Source of the DNA: Chamaea fasciata
Taxonomy: Eukaryota; Chordata; Aves; Passeriformes; Sylviidae
Assembly (NCBI GenBank): GCA_029207755.1
Contig: JARCOQ010000071.1
Location: forward strand, 248,001-312,000
Direction of reading: 5' to 3'
DNA: 64,000 nt
Positions 22,521 to 34,545 of the stretch are shown here, one piece after another; positions within the stretch are counted from its first letter, which is position 1; each line of letters begins with the position of its first letter. Made by a program: the position numbers and the translations under genes. The notes under the pieces were generated by a model. That model worked only from the letters and a program-made list of their open reading frames with translations, was not told where the DNA came from and did no database searches.

Positions 22521-23029
22521 AGGTGTGCTGTCCCAGTGAGGGTTGCCATGGAACCAGTGCCCAGCAGTGCCCCTTTCTGCCTGGCTGAGCTGCCTTTGGC
22601 CCTGGCAGCGGCGTTTGCTGCTGGTTCCGCGGCGCCTGAGCAGCCGGCGCGGCACAGGGCAGGTGGCCGTGGCACAGCCCCCAGCAAGGGATCCCCTCTG
22701 GCTCTGGCCACTGACACCAGCCCTGGGCAAGGGGCCCAGGCACTGGGCTCAGGCCAGTGTCCGTGGCCACAGCCCCTTGCCATGGCCCCGGGCAGCTTGG
22801 GATGATGATCCAGCCTCCCTCCTGGCCCAGGCCTGGGCTGCAGCGCCCTTCCCCACAGCCTGTGTGCACAGAAGCACTTCCAGGGCTCTCTGCATTTCCC
22901 TTGCCCTCACTCTTGCCTCACTCACACACCTCCCAACAACCCACCTGGAGCTTTGACTTGCAAGGAGTTCAAAGCTTGTCTGTCCTTGAGGAGTTGGTCT
23001 AATTCTGCCTCCAGCCGACTCTAAATTTT
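22521..23029. other. GC-rich spacer
   Basis: GC-rich DNA with overlapping frames on both strands and no recognisable domain. Confidence 0.4.
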
Positions 23030-23560
23030 TGTTTATTGTACATCTTCGTTGGTGTCTAAAACATTCCTTGCATGGTTCTGCCTTGGGGAAGGGGAACCTC
23101 CTTGGTGACACCTTGGGCTTGCCACAAATTGAGGAGATTGTTTGGAACTTAGGAGGTTTTGATTGCTAAGAAAGGAAGAAAACCTCTCTTTGTCTGAGTG
23201 AACCCAGTTCTCTGAGCAAAGCAGGTCCCAGGTGAGTGAGGAGAGGCAGGATGGGGTTAGGGAATGTGGAGCATGGTTGTCCAAAGTGGATCAGACCTCA
23301 AGGCACAGCTCCTCTGACCAGGCCAGACTTCCTTAGGAGAGACCCTGGATCAGTATCAGTCACTTGAATGCTGCAATGACCTCTGCTCTCAAGAGAAAAA
23401 TACCCCCTTTGAAAAGAAGAGTGTTGATTCCTTCGACGCTCTTTGAAATATTTCTCCATAACTCTAGGAAAAAAGACTTCCTAAGGAACTGCACCAGGCC
23501 AGAAGGAAATCAAGGCACAGCCGTGGTTTGTCAGGACTTGCTTTCTCCTAATGAGCCCAG
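23030..23560 (+). repeat. Segmental duplication A, copy 1
   Basis: Inverted paralogue of 30451-31565. Shared tracts in opposite orientation are ACATTCCTTGCATGGTTCTGCC, GCAAAGCAGGTCCCA, GGAGAGGCAGGATGGGGTT and GAAATATTTCTCCATAACTC. This copy lacks the 617-bp LTR present in the other, so it serves as the empty site for that insertion. Confidence 0.8.
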
Positions 23561-23596
23561 TGATGCATTTGGTGCTGAGCCCTGGAACCTCAGGGC

Positions 23597-24420
23597 CTGA
23601 GAAGAGATTGCACAAACCTTTCCAGGAGTCAAAGTCAGAGGAAAAACCCAAAGTGTCTGGAAGCATTAAAGGGTCACCCTGTGGTCCATCCCCAACACAG
23701 GTTCCTCATGGAGTCCTTGGAGGAGAGAATTGGAGGCCAGGATTGCACCAAAACCTCTCAGAGACTCAGTGTGGGAAGGAAAAACCCAAAGTACCTTAAA
23801 CACCCTGAGTATCTCAAAGCATGAATGAGCCCCACTGAGTGTCAATGCACAGCTCTCAAGGGACTCCTTAAAGCAGATAATTGGGGCCATGATTGCACAA
23901 ACCTCTCAGAGACTCAGTGGCAAAAAGAAGTGCTTAAATGACCCCGATTACCTTGAAGCATGAATGAGCTCCACCGAGTGTTGTTACTGAGTAAAAATCT
24001 CAAGGGACTGATTAGAGCAAATAATTGGAGGCCACGAGTGCACAAACCTCTCAGACTCAGTGTCAAAAAAAAGTCCTTGAATAAACCTTGAGTAGCCGGA
24101 ATTACTGATGAGCCCCACTGAGTGCTTTTACTGATTGAGAATCTCAAAGGACTTGTTAAAGTAGATAATTTGGGCAACAATGGCACAAACCTTTCACAAA
24201 GTCAGTTTTAAAAGGGAAGCATCAAGTACCTTTAAAAACCTGAAGTGCTTTGAAGCATTAATGAGTGCACTGAGTGTCATTACTGACAAAGCCTCTCAAG
24301 GGACTAATTAAAGCAGATAACTGGAGGCCGTGATTGCACAGACCTCTCTGAGACTCCAAGGCAAAAGCAAAGCCCTAAGTCCTTTGAAAAGCCTGCAGTC
24401 CCTGGGAGCATTAAGGAGCC
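23597..24420. repeat. ~145-bp tandem repeat, six units
   Basis: Units carry GATTGCACAAACCTCTCAG at about 23605, 23742, 23889, 24034, 24176 and 24333 (spacing 137-157), with AGCATGAATGAGCCCCACTG and CTCAAGGGACTCCTTAAAGC in the middle. Diverged copies with no long shared reading frame. Confidence 0.85.
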
Positions 24421-24599
24421 CCCAGGGCCATTCCTGACCAAGGCTCCCCAGGGACTCCTTCCAGCACATCCTTGAGGCCACTGGGATGGGAGGGGGATGC
24501 TGAGGGCAGGACAAGGGGCTGACAGTGCCCAGCCTTGCCGGGGCTGTGCCAGGAGGCCCCAGGGCCTCAGGACAAGGTGACTCCTCACGGCCCTTGGTG

Positions 24600-24935
24600 G
24601 CACAGAGGCTGCTGTGGCCCAGGGCACCAAGACTTGGCTTCTCTTTGTCCCCACGTGTCATCACTGCCTGCAGTTCTCTGCTCTGGCTGGGGCCTGGGGA
24701 CACTTTCTCTGTCGTGTCCCTCAGCGGGACCCAGTAAAACTTCAAGAAACTTTGGAGCTGGATTCTGACTTTGAATTCTTGAGAGGTTTCTCCAGCTCCC
24801 TCTCAGGGACTGATGTTCAGGGCCTCAGCACAAGCCTGGAGAGGGTCACTCAAGCCCTTGTGCCGTGTCTGTGCTGCTGAGCTGGGCCGGGCTCCTGGCA
24901 CAGAGGCAGCTCCTGGCAAGGGCAGCGCTGCAGAG
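24600..24935. repeat. Dispersed repeat C, copy 2
   Basis: Direct paralogue of 9318-9660. Matching runs include CTGGGGACACTTTCTC, TCTTGAGAGGTTT/TCTTGAGAAGTTT and GAGCTGGGCCGGGCTCCTGG. Confidence 0.7.
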
Positions 24936-27749
24936 AGACAGCTCTGCCCAGGAGCAGCTCCTGTGCCCAGCCCAGCAGGGCTGGGACACTGCCTGCAGCC
25001 ACCCCGGGCACAGCACACAGGCACAGAGGGCTTCAACTCAGCCTGGGCTGGCAGCACAGAGCAGAGCTCACTGAGGGCTCACTGGGGGACAAATCCTCGC
25101 AGCGTTAGGAAGAGTCACTCCCAGGCTGGGGGAAGAGAAGCTGCAGCTCCTGCAGGGATCTCCTGAAGCTGGCACATCCCACAGCTTTAAGGCCCTTCCA
25201 GGAGGACTCTCAGCGTGGCTGCAGAGCAGGCATGTGGCCCCAGGGCAGGGCTGGGTGTCCCTGCTGCAGCACCCGAGGCACAGCACAGGGCAGCTCCCTG
25301 TTGCCGGGCTCTGCTGCAGGGCTGAGCAGCCGGGGCTGCAGCCAGGGGTGCCCAGGGCTGTCGTGCAGAGCAGGGTCCTGCAGCCCAGGGCGCTGCGCTG
25401 GGCCAGGGACTCTGCTGCCTGCCAGGGACAGCTCTCAGCTGGCCCGGGGAGCTGCTGCCAGCGCTGGGGAGAAGCTGTGGGGGTAAGGAGCCACCCTGAG
25501 CAGGGCAGGTGCTGCTGCTGAGAGGGGCTGTGTGGGGCAGGGCTGCTCCCAGCTCCAGACCAGCCTGGGCACAGCTCCGGAGGACACTTGCCAAAGGAAG
25601 CTAAGCCTGGTATTGCTGCAAAGACCAGGAGCTTTCCTGAGAGTGTTTTCAATTTCCTGCTTGGAGAAGGATGGGAAAGTTGGGGTGATGACAAAAACAT
25701 TTTTGCTTTTGATGCATTTTTCATTTATTCGTAGCTCTGTCAACTACTATTATGTAGTTATAAAACTATTATCTTTAATCAACTCTATTCAACTACTATG
25801 ACTCTATTCAACTACTTTTATATACTTGTATTACTATAATCTTTCATTAACTCTACAACATTTCCTACCCTTTATCTTAGATTTTAGAACAATAAGCTTC
25901 AAAATATATTCCTGAAATACTGCCCAGTCTTATTGTCAGGAAGTGGACCTACAAGATGAACATTTTGTTTTTAAACCAGAGTGTGAGCAGTCAGAAAAAA
26001 AAGTGGCACAAAGAAGCCCTTGGACCTACTCCAATGGGTTGACCCAGGGGTTTGTAGCTGTGGATACTGAATTTCCTATTCGATGTTTCTGTTAAATATC
26101 CTAATTAATCAACCTCTAATCAATTGTTGAAATCAGGGGCTGGGTGTTCCTCATTCCCACTGAGACACCTGGAAGTTTCCAAGAAAGGTCTGGTTTTTAC
26201 TTTACTGTTGTAACGCTGTTGCAAGGGGTTTTTTTCTCTTCTGATTATAGGCAAAAGAGGATGAGTGAAGCAGAACAGGAATTGTAATCACAGAACCACA
26301 GAACATTCTGAGTTGAAAGGGACACCTAGGATCATCAGAGTCATGTTTAATCATGTACAGAGACTCCTGATTTGTAACTTTGGGTGGTCAGTCTCTCTGC
26401 TGGGAGCCTCCTAAAGGGCCTTCAGCCACTCCTCAGCCCTCAGCAGCAGCAGCAGCATCCCCTCTGCAGGGCCCAGCAGGGCTCTCCTGAGCTGCCCTTG
26501 CCCAGCTGCAGACAGACCCTGCCCCAGGCCGGGCCCTGCAGACAGGCAGGTTTCTGTAGGGCTGGGCCCAGGGCGCAGAGGGTGGCATGGGCTCTGTGAG
26601 CACTGGCAGGGACAAGGCTCCTCTCAGGAGGGAAATGTCCAGGCCCAGGGAGAGGCTCAGGGAAGGAGAGGGGGCTGAACAGAGCAGTGCTGGGGGCAGG
26701 AGGGCACTGTGGGTGTGTGGGAGGTGCTGTGCACAGCTGGGCACGGGAACACTGTCCTGAGTGCCTGGCTGTGTCTGCCCTGCCCTCCCAGGCACAGCCC
26801 CACAACATCTTCTCTTGGTTCTGCCCTCCCCTGGTACTGTCACTGTCATCTGGTGCTCTCAGGGAGGCTCTGGCATTTGCAGCAGCTGAGCCAGGCACTG
26901 CCCTTGGGATTCTTGCCAGGCAGCTGTGTCCATGGGAATGGGGTGTCCGAGCTTCCCTGTGAGCTGTGTGGCTGCGGGCAAAGCAGTCCATGGGAAAGGG
27001 GAATGAGCTGAGCCCCCTCCCTGAGATCCCATCGTGGGCACACCCGGGGATCTCCTTGCTGCATCCTTCCAAGCTCTGAGCTGCCCTCCTGCCTGCAGAT
27101 CTGTGCCAGAGCCTCTGGCAGTTCCCTGAATGTGCCACGGGGAAGTGCAGAGATGCCACAGCTGAGGAAATGCTGTTGGGTTTGCCAAGGGAGCTGTGAG
27201 TGTCCTTGGCAGAAGGGGGTGCTGAGGACCTTGCCCAGAGACCTTTGGAGAGGGTGAGACATTCAGGGATCCCTCTGCTCTGGGCAAGGTCTGGTGCAGC
27301 AGAAATGCTGGGGATTTCTGACCTCAGAGAACCAGGAATGATGTGTGGGCAGGAAAATAATGCCTATAATTCCTTCCTGTTCTCCATGCCCTTTAGAAGT
27401 GGGAGTGAAGATGGCAACAAGCCTTTCTGCATTAGGAGTGATTCCACTGACAAATCCTGAATATCCAGGCTTGTCCCTCTGCCACATGGCCAAAAACCCA
27501 GGGCAGCGGGGCAGGGACGGCTCCTGGAGAGCCCCCATGCACAGGCCTGGCTGCTCCTGGCACACTCAGGCAGCACAACTGGAGCTCAGGCAGGGACCTG
27601 GGTGAAGGTTTTCCCGGAGCAGGAACAAGGGTGGGTGAATCACAGTGGGACAGTCTACAGGGAATGACCCATGTTTGGCTCAAAGCAGCCAGCCCTGACT
27701 TGTCACTGTCCTTTATCCGTGAACATGTCCCCATGTGCAGCCACAGCAA
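24936..27749. other. OR-flanking region, no gene recognised
   Basis: GC-rich blocks (24940-25600, 26400-27300) alternate with AT-rich DNA (25680-26250). A CR1 3'-end remnant (CACAGAACCACAGAACATTC, antisense) is at about 26287-26345. Long overlapping frames on both strands in the GC-rich parts show no domains. Confidence 0.45.
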
Positions 27750-28707
27750 ATGTCCAACAGCAGCTCCATCAGCTGCTTCCCTCCTGCTGGCATTGGCAGA
27801 CACGCGGCAGCTGCAGCTCCTGCACTTCTGCCTCTTCCTGGGCATCTCCCTGGCTGCCCTCCTGGGCAATGGCCTCGTCATCAGTGCCATAGCTTGCGGC
27901 CACCACCTGCACAGCCCCATGTTCTTCTTCCTGCTCAACCTGGCCCTCAGCGGCCTGCACCACTGTCCCCAAAGCCATGCACAATTCCCTCTGGGACACC
28001 AGGACCATCTCCTACACGGGAGGTGCTGCACGGCTCTTTTTCTTTCTGTTCTTCATGTCAGCAGAGTATTTGCTCCTGACCATCATGTGCTATGACCGCT
28101 CTGTGTCCATCTGCAGACCCCTGCACTACAGGACCCTCCTGGGCAGCAGAGCTTGTGCCCACATGGCAGCAGCTGCCGGGGCCAGTGCCTTTCTCAATGC
28201 TCTCATGCACACGGCCAATACATTTTCCCTGCCCCTGTGCCATGGCAATGCGCTGGGCCAGTTCTTCCACGAGGTTCACCAGATCCTCAAGCTCTCCTAG
28301 TCCAACTACTGCTTCAGGGAGTTTGGGTTCATTGGTTTTCCCATCTCTTTAGGATTGCGTTGTTTTGTGTTCATTGTTTTCTCCTCTGTGCAGATCATCA
28401 GGGCTGTGCTGAGGATCCCCTCTGAGCAGGGACGGCACAAAGCCTTCTCCACCTGCCGCCATCACCTGGCTGTGCTCTCCCTGTTCCTCAGCACCGTCAC
28501 GTTTGCTCACCTGAAGCCCCCTCCATCTCCTCCCCATCCCCGGATCTGGCCCTGTCAGTTCTGTTCTCGCTGGTGCCTCCAGCCATGAACCCCCTCATCT
28601 GCAGCCTGAGGAAGCAGGAGCTCGGGGCTGCAGTGTGGAAGACTGATGGCTGGATGGTTTCACAAACATTAAACTGCTGGCCAGTGTCTCAAAATCACTT
28701 GTCATAA
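27750..28707 (+). pseudogene. OR14-like olfactory receptor pseudogene
   Basis: A single-exon olfactory receptor of the OR14 type, abundant in birds, spread over three frames. ATG at 27750 gives MSNSSSIS. A frameshift near 27775 leads into LLLALADTRQLQLLHFCLFL and LLGNGLVISAIACGHHLHSP (TM1-TM2). A second frameshift near 27955 precedes TVPKAMHNSLWDT and MCYDRSVSICRPLHY (the MAYDRYVAIC-equivalent motif, TM3 end). A TAG at about 28298 interrupts the region before TM5. The tail reads CFVFIVFSSVQIIRAVLRIP and KAFSTCRHHLAV (TM6), then after a further shift NPLICSLRKQEL (NPxIYSLRNxE motif, TM7). At least three frameshifts and one stop exclude a functional receptor. Confidence 0.88.
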
Positions 28708-29722
28708 AAGTCAGTTTTGATACCTCTTGTTGCTTTACTTTGGAGGTTCTTTTCCTTTGTTTTACTTTTATAATATTGTCCACAAAGCCGTGTCACTGTT
28801 TGTGCCATTTCTCATTTTGTTTGTCTCCACCTTCCCTGTGGCCACAGACTGTGTCAATGAGGGGCTGCACTCCTGGTGGCTTTAAAGGAACCCAAGGATC
28901 TGGCAGGCAAGTTTTCTGCAGAGATCCCCCTTTGGTTCTCTTCTCTGGATGAGAGCTGGGGGCAGATCAGTGCTGGCACAGCAGCTGTGCCCAGGAGCAG
29001 CAGCCCTTGGTGTTGGCAGCGCTGCTCCCGTGGCCCTGCCCCGCTGCCCTCCTGGCCCTGGTGTTGCTGTAGGGCCGGAGTGCTCTCGGCGCCGGGCACA
29101 GGGCTGGGGCTGGCAGTGCCGGGGCTGCAGCAGGGACAGGCCATGGGCTCCGCTGGGGCAGCGCTGACGCCTCAGGGCAGGGCCTCGCTGCTCCAGGCTC
29201 CTTGCCCAGGCTCTCTCCAGAACACGCCCAGGCCCAATGCTGTGCACGGAAAAGCCCCGTGAGCAGCCCCAGGGTGGCCGTGGGCAGGCTGGGGGCAAAC
29301 AGCCCGGCTGGGGCTCTGCAGGGTCCCTGGGGGAGACGGGAAGGAGCAGCAGAGCAGGGGCTGATCCATCCTCACTGTGCTGGACACCCCCGGGCAGCGT
29401 CCCAGAGCGTCCTCATGCACCTGCCAACAACATCCCCCCTGTGCAGCCCTGGCCTCTCTCCCAGCTCACACGGGGGCCGCATCCTTGCAGGCACAGACAC
29501 GGCAGCTCTGGCTCAGGAGCCCCTGTTTGCAGTGCCCAGAGCAGGCCTGAGCACCCCCATGGTGTTGGTGTGGGGAGATGAACCTGAGGGAGCACAAATG
29601 CCATCAGCCCCTGGGGCCAGGAAGGGCTGGGGGACAGGAGGGAAACCACTCAGTTCTGTCCTGGCCTCTGAAGTCAGCCAGAAGGTTCGTTCCCATCAGC
29701 TGGGAGTTTCCTGTGCCACTGC
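28315..29722 (+). repeat. Inverted duplication R, arm 1
   Basis: About 1.4 kb covering the 3' end of the OR pseudogene and 1 kb downstream. It is repeated in inverted orientation at 38381-39790. Deduced frames over 29202-29700 and the inverted copy differ at only a few residues, suggesting about 98-99% identity there. The arm ends exactly at the LTR edge at 29723. Confidence 0.9.
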
Positions 29723-30450
29723 TGACCTATTAAAATATGGATATTGATCTACTATCGATACCCAACTGTGACAGACAGAAGACTCTCTAACAGTTTAGAG
29801 TTAGAAAGTGTATGTTTAATGCAACGCCAGGCATTTGTGTGCGATCACTCCCTAAAATGCACTGCCAAGTTACAAAATCTCTTTCTTTTCAAAAGTGTTG
29901 AATATCCAAAATACTAATACATATTTATAGCACTAAAACCTCCCATTCTCTGCTTCATATTATAATTAGCTAAAAAGGTATTAAGCGTGTGTAGTTTGTT
30001 CTTTGAATTGGGTCAGTGGTCCTTTATATGGGGAGGGGGCGTAAAAAAAGGAAGTAAGTGGAGTCTTCCTCATTGTAAACTTTCAACCTTTACAATGGAT
30101 ATCAAGATAAATGATAACTGGTCAAACTCCTGTTTCCTTTCTCCGTGACTGTTGAATGGGTTTTAGGATGCTCGAGGATTTACAATTGTCTGTGTTCCTA
30201 AATCTATTTATCAGTTTCTTCTGTTTCTCATTATAAACACAGCTAAACAAACACAAAAATGACAAGCAATTAGTTATTTAGATCCCGGATCGTTATCCTT
30301 GATCGGAATCCTTTCATCCAACCATTAACTTCTAATTCTTTCCAGTACAGCTTATCTATCTACCTACTTGAACTAATTCTGGCAAAGCTTATCTTTAGCT
30401 AAAACATTAACTTTTCTCAAATCCTTACCTCCTTTGAAATTCATCTCTCA
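29723..30450 (-). mobile_element. Solo LTR (family 3) at a duplication junction
   Basis: 728 bp, inverted relative of 33715-34438. On the minus strand it starts TGAGAGATGAATTTC and ends TTTTAATAGGTCA. Shared internal tracts include CTGATAAATAGATTTAGGA, GCAGAGAATGGGA and ACATACACTTTCTAACT. Left flank is duplication R and right flank is duplication A'. The 4-bp flanks (CTGC, GCTC) do not match, unlike the sister element. Confidence 0.85.
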
Positions 30451-31565
30451 GCTCTCCCTTGATTTCCCCGTGGTCTGTTGCAATTCATTGGGAGATCTTT
30501 TTTCCTAGAGTTACGGAGAAATATTTCAAAGGGCTTCTAATAAACGCACATTCCTATTTTCAAGGGTGTATTTTTCTCTTGAGAGCAGAGGTGATTGCAG
30601 CATTCAGTGACTCATATTGACCCAGGGACTCTCCTAAGCAGGCAGGTCTGGCCTGCTCAGAGAAGCTGTGCCTTGAGCTCTGACCCAGTGGACAACCTTG
30701 CTCCACATTCCCCAACTCCATCCTGCCTCTCCTCGCTCACGTGGGACCTGCTTTGCTCGGAGAACTGGGTGCACTCAGGCAACGAGGGATTTCCTTTCTT
30801 TTATTTTAGCAATCCAAAACCCCTGAGCTTCCCCATGGAAAACAGACAATCTCCTTGTAATAGATACATAGTATTAAATTCGTGGATTAAAATTGTGTGT
30901 ATTAAAACTTTGCAGTGGAATGTAAAAAACCCCTGAATTCCTGGAAAGAGTTCCAGGGCATCTCTTCGCATACCACAGTCTTTTCACAGTCCAAAGGTGT
31001 TACCTCGACATCTGCCAGAGAGGTAACCGGGAAACGGCCCATTAAGCATGGGCTGGCCACATCTTCACAGCTCATCAGGAGATCCGATACCAATCTGGGC
31101 AGAAACCTTCTGACAGAAGATTCGGAGACTTTTCATTCAGACGTCTTCTCAATTTCTCAGGAAACTCTTTCAGATATCCCTTGCGGACACCAGACATTTC
31201 AATGATTATGTTATGTACATGATGTCATGTTCTTCGGGTTCTTTGTTACCGTCTTGTTTTCGCCTCAGGGTAGAAAGATGGTATAAAACACCTCCCCTGA
31301 GACCCCGAATTTGTGGGCAGTACTCCGGAGAAGCACCCTTTGCTGCTCCCGGGTTGTCCACCCAACATTCGATCGATGTTGTCCTGATTTATCGTGGCGT
31401 TTCCCGAAATTGCTTTTCAAATTTGTTAAATAAATCTTTGATTTTGGAAATTGGCTCTGATCATTTATAACATCCTCAGGTGTGTGCCAAGCCCAAGGTG
31501 CCACCAAGGAAGTTCCCCTTTCCCAAGGCAGAACCATGCAAGGAATGTTTTAGACGCACAGGAAG
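30451..31565 (-). repeat. Segmental duplication A', inverted copy
   Basis: Inverted paralogue of 23030-23560, interrupted by the LTR at 30856-31472. Homology on the left runs right up to the family-3 LTR edge at 30450, where the A copy continues uninterrupted. Confidence 0.8.
30856..31472 (+). mobile_element. Solo LTR (family 4) with target-site duplication
   Basis: 617 bp, TGTAATAGATACA...TTATAACA, flanked on both sides by TCCT. A TATA box (GGTATAAAACACC) lies near 31280 and an AAATAAATC poly(A) signal near 31430. The paralogous segment at about 23110-23160 reads straight through as ATCTCCTCAATTTG (reverse complement), an empty site that confirms the 4-bp duplication. A 4-bp duplication is usual for gamma/ERV1-type elements. 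Confidence 0.85.
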
Positions 31566-33454
31566 TTCTAAAATAAACACAAATCCAGAGCCTGGACTCT
31601 CTCACTGTTCCCGGCTCCTGCACAGTCCCTCTCTCAGTCCCTTGGCCCCCCGGAATCCCCTCTGGGGCTCAGAGAACAGCCGGCAATGGAAGCTTGCCCT
31701 GAAAAGGCACCATTGTGGTGCTCCCCAGCCAGGCCAGAAATGGAACTTTGTTCCTTTAGCCTGGGTGCAGAGACCCCCCGGGGCCTTTTCTGCACAGAGT
31801 TCCAGCCCCCAGCGTTTGCTGAAGGCGCTCTCTGCACATGTCACACTGCCAGGGCCCTGTCCTTGCTGTCACCTGCTGTGGCTGGGCCCAAAGAGAGCTC
31901 CTGCGCTTGCATTTCCAGCTGCCGTGCAACCAAAGCTGAGGGATCTGGAGCTGCCTGAATGCAAAAACTGAAATACGAGCTTCTCTCGAAGGGGAAATCT
32001 CCCCCTCCTGTGCTAACCCATGGCAATGCTGGCAAATGCACCAGCCACGGCCAGAATTCAGATTTCACTGCTAAACTTCCTTATATCCAGGGATAGTTCC
32101 CATGGGAATATTGTCAGGACAAGTCTGGCTGGCAGTGGTTTCACAAGGGTCACTTCCCATCTGTCCCCAAAACTCTAGGGAAGGCTTTGTGCTTTCCTTC
32201 CAATGGGAAAAAAACCCTGTCCTGCTTCTCCAGGTGCCCATGGCTGAGATTGGGATTCCACCTCCAAAAATTCCCTCTATCCAAAGCCTGCTCCCAGACA
32301 AAATCTGCCATTAATGACAAGTCTGGGTGACCTTGGCCTAGTGAGTCTCTCACCTGCCTTCCAAACCCTGGGGCTCTGTACTTTCCTTCCTACGGAAAAG
32401 AACTGTCCTTCTTGTCCAGGTGCCCATGGCCAGAACTGGGATTCCACCTCCAACATTGCCTCTTGTGAGAGACTGGAGGAGATTGTTGGCTGGAAACATT
32501 TCGTGTGAGGGGGAGGAAGGGGCAGAGCCAGCCTTACCCTGCCCTGAACCCCAGCACTTCTCAAAGCATTGACTTGACCCTGTAACCCAAATCCCCCAGA
32601 GCCTCTATCCCAGCCCAGCAGTGTCTGCCAATCCCTGGCACACCAAAGGCAATGCTCCACACCCACCTCTGCAGCCCCCAGCCCAGCTCCTGAGTGACCA
32701 GATGACCCAAAGTCCCATCTGGGGGAGGGGCCCAGGAAGACCAAGGGGTATTTTAGGCTGACCACAAGGCAAGCACACACGTTGACCCTAGCTCCTCTTG
32801 GAATTTCTGTCTGAACACTGCTGGAATCCAGGAGCTGGTAGCAGTGTGTGTTCTTCTCTCTCTCTCTCTATATTTTATTTGTCTTTCTCTCTTTCTGTGT
32901 CTTCCTCTTCTAATTCCCTCTTCTTGCAAATTTTGCTTAACTTAAAATTGAGCAGGCTTCCAGTTTGTGAAGTTGAATGGGCCAAGTTAACCCTTTGAGC
33001 AGTGTTTTTTTGTTGACTGAATGTCATAGTAAAGCTTTTGCTCAAGTTTCTCTGATTTTCTAAAGTTGCCAGTAAAGGCTGTTTTGTTGTTTTAAGCTTC
33101 TGAGAATCTCTTGTTGGTACTTCTCCATTGTTTCCAACTCAGAGTACACAAACAATTGTAATTCCTTTGCAATGTCTCACGGAGAGAGTTGTTTGGGGGT
33201 TGGGGCTCAGGGCTTCTCTGTCCTGCTTGGCACAGCCCAGGCAGGGCTTTCACAGCCACATCCCACACTCCGTTTCCCACCTGGACCCGCTGGTGCCTCT
33301 GAGTTCTGCTTGCCCAGCCCCAGGGACGCTCTCCTTGTCTGCCCATTCCCCCACGGTCTCTGGGCAGGGGTGGCCTCAGTGGGAGCTGTGACACCCTCCC
33401 TCAGACACTTGGAGGCTGCTGCTGGGTTGGACTTCTCCAGAGGCTTGTTCAGCC
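31566..33454. other. Spacer with a short tandem duplication
   Basis: Includes two diverged copies of a unit of about 190 bp at about 32115-32300 and 32315-32470 (shared GACAAGTCTGG, CAGGTGCCCATGGC and GGGATTCCACCTCCAA) and a CT-rich tract near 32850. No gene recognised. Confidence 0.5.
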
Positions 33455-34545
33455 TTCAGCTCTTCAGTTCAGGAATTCAGTGGCCCAGGGCTCCATCAAC
33501 ATTCAGAACACGTTAACAGGCCAAGCCTCTGGGAATAATTTGATTTAAGTTTTCAAATTTTTCTGGTTAATTGGACAGATTTTAGAACTGTCCTCCAAGT
33601 GAATGTATAATATTTTAAAGGACACTGAGAAAAGATTTTTATGGTCCTGTTTAGAGGTTTTATTCCCTATTAATACACTGATATGTGCAATCTCCAATTG
33701 GCATTGAATCCAAGTGAGACATAGACTTTAAAGAATTAAGGATTTTAGAGAGGTTAAGATTTTAGTTAGAGATAAGCTTTGTAGGAATTAATTAAAGTTT
33801 GCTAAAAATGAAAAGTTTGTGGTTAGTTAAGGGAAACCAGATTTGAATTAACTTTCCCAGGCCTCAATAACTGATTGCTTGTCAACTTTATGTTTTGCTT
33901 AGCTGGGTTTGTAATGAAGAACAGAGAACCTGATAAATAGATTTAGGAGCACAAGACGATTACAGAAACTCCCTATTCAGAAACCCATTGAAAGTCATGC
34001 ACCTGGAGAAATGGGAGTCCTACCAGAGCTCATTTGTCACATTTGCATTGAAAAGGTAGAAAGTTCAGAGCAAGGACGACTCATCTTACTTTCTTATTTT
34101 AAGCCCCCCTCCCCTTGAAAAGGAGCACCGACCCATTTCCAAGGCCAAACTAGCATGCTTAATTGTTTTTTTGCTAGTTACCATACTAAGCGGAGAATGG
34201 GATGGGGGGTGGGGGGGGGGCTCTGAATACGCATTTGTGTTTTGGGTATTCAACATCTTTGTAAATAAAAGGACTCTGTGATTGTCTGTAAATTGCGGTG
34301 TGTATTTGGGAGCCACCCCGCATGCCGCCCGGTGCTGCAACAGACATACACTTTCTAACTTTAAACTGTTAGAAAGTTTTTGTCCCCCTCACTTGGATAT
34401 CAGTATTAGCTCAATATTCATATTTTTTTAATAAATCACAAGTACCTTCTAATTCACTTTGAATAGCTATGAAAATCAAGGCCCTTCCTGACTGACAATC
34501 AATCAGACTCTGTCCCTACCCCCACCCCACCATTTCCCCCATCCA
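33455..34545 (+). repeat. Segmental duplication B, copy 1 (interrupted)
   Basis: Direct paralogue of 37190-37545. Shared AGCTCTTCAGTTCAGGAATTCAG at the left and CAATCAATC.GACT.TGTCCC at the right. Copy 1 contains the family-3 LTR; copy 2 does not. Confidence 0.8.
33715..34438 (+). mobile_element. Solo LTR (family 3) with target-site duplication
   Basis: 724 bp, TGAGACATAGAC...AATAAATCA, flanked by CAAG at 33711-33714 and 34439-34442. An AAATAAAAGG poly(A) signal is near 34263. Duplication B copy 2 lacks the insertion, and its sequence runs from the left flank directly into CATTCTAATG..GAATAG. No internal region, so a solo LTR formed by recombination. Confidence 0.85.
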
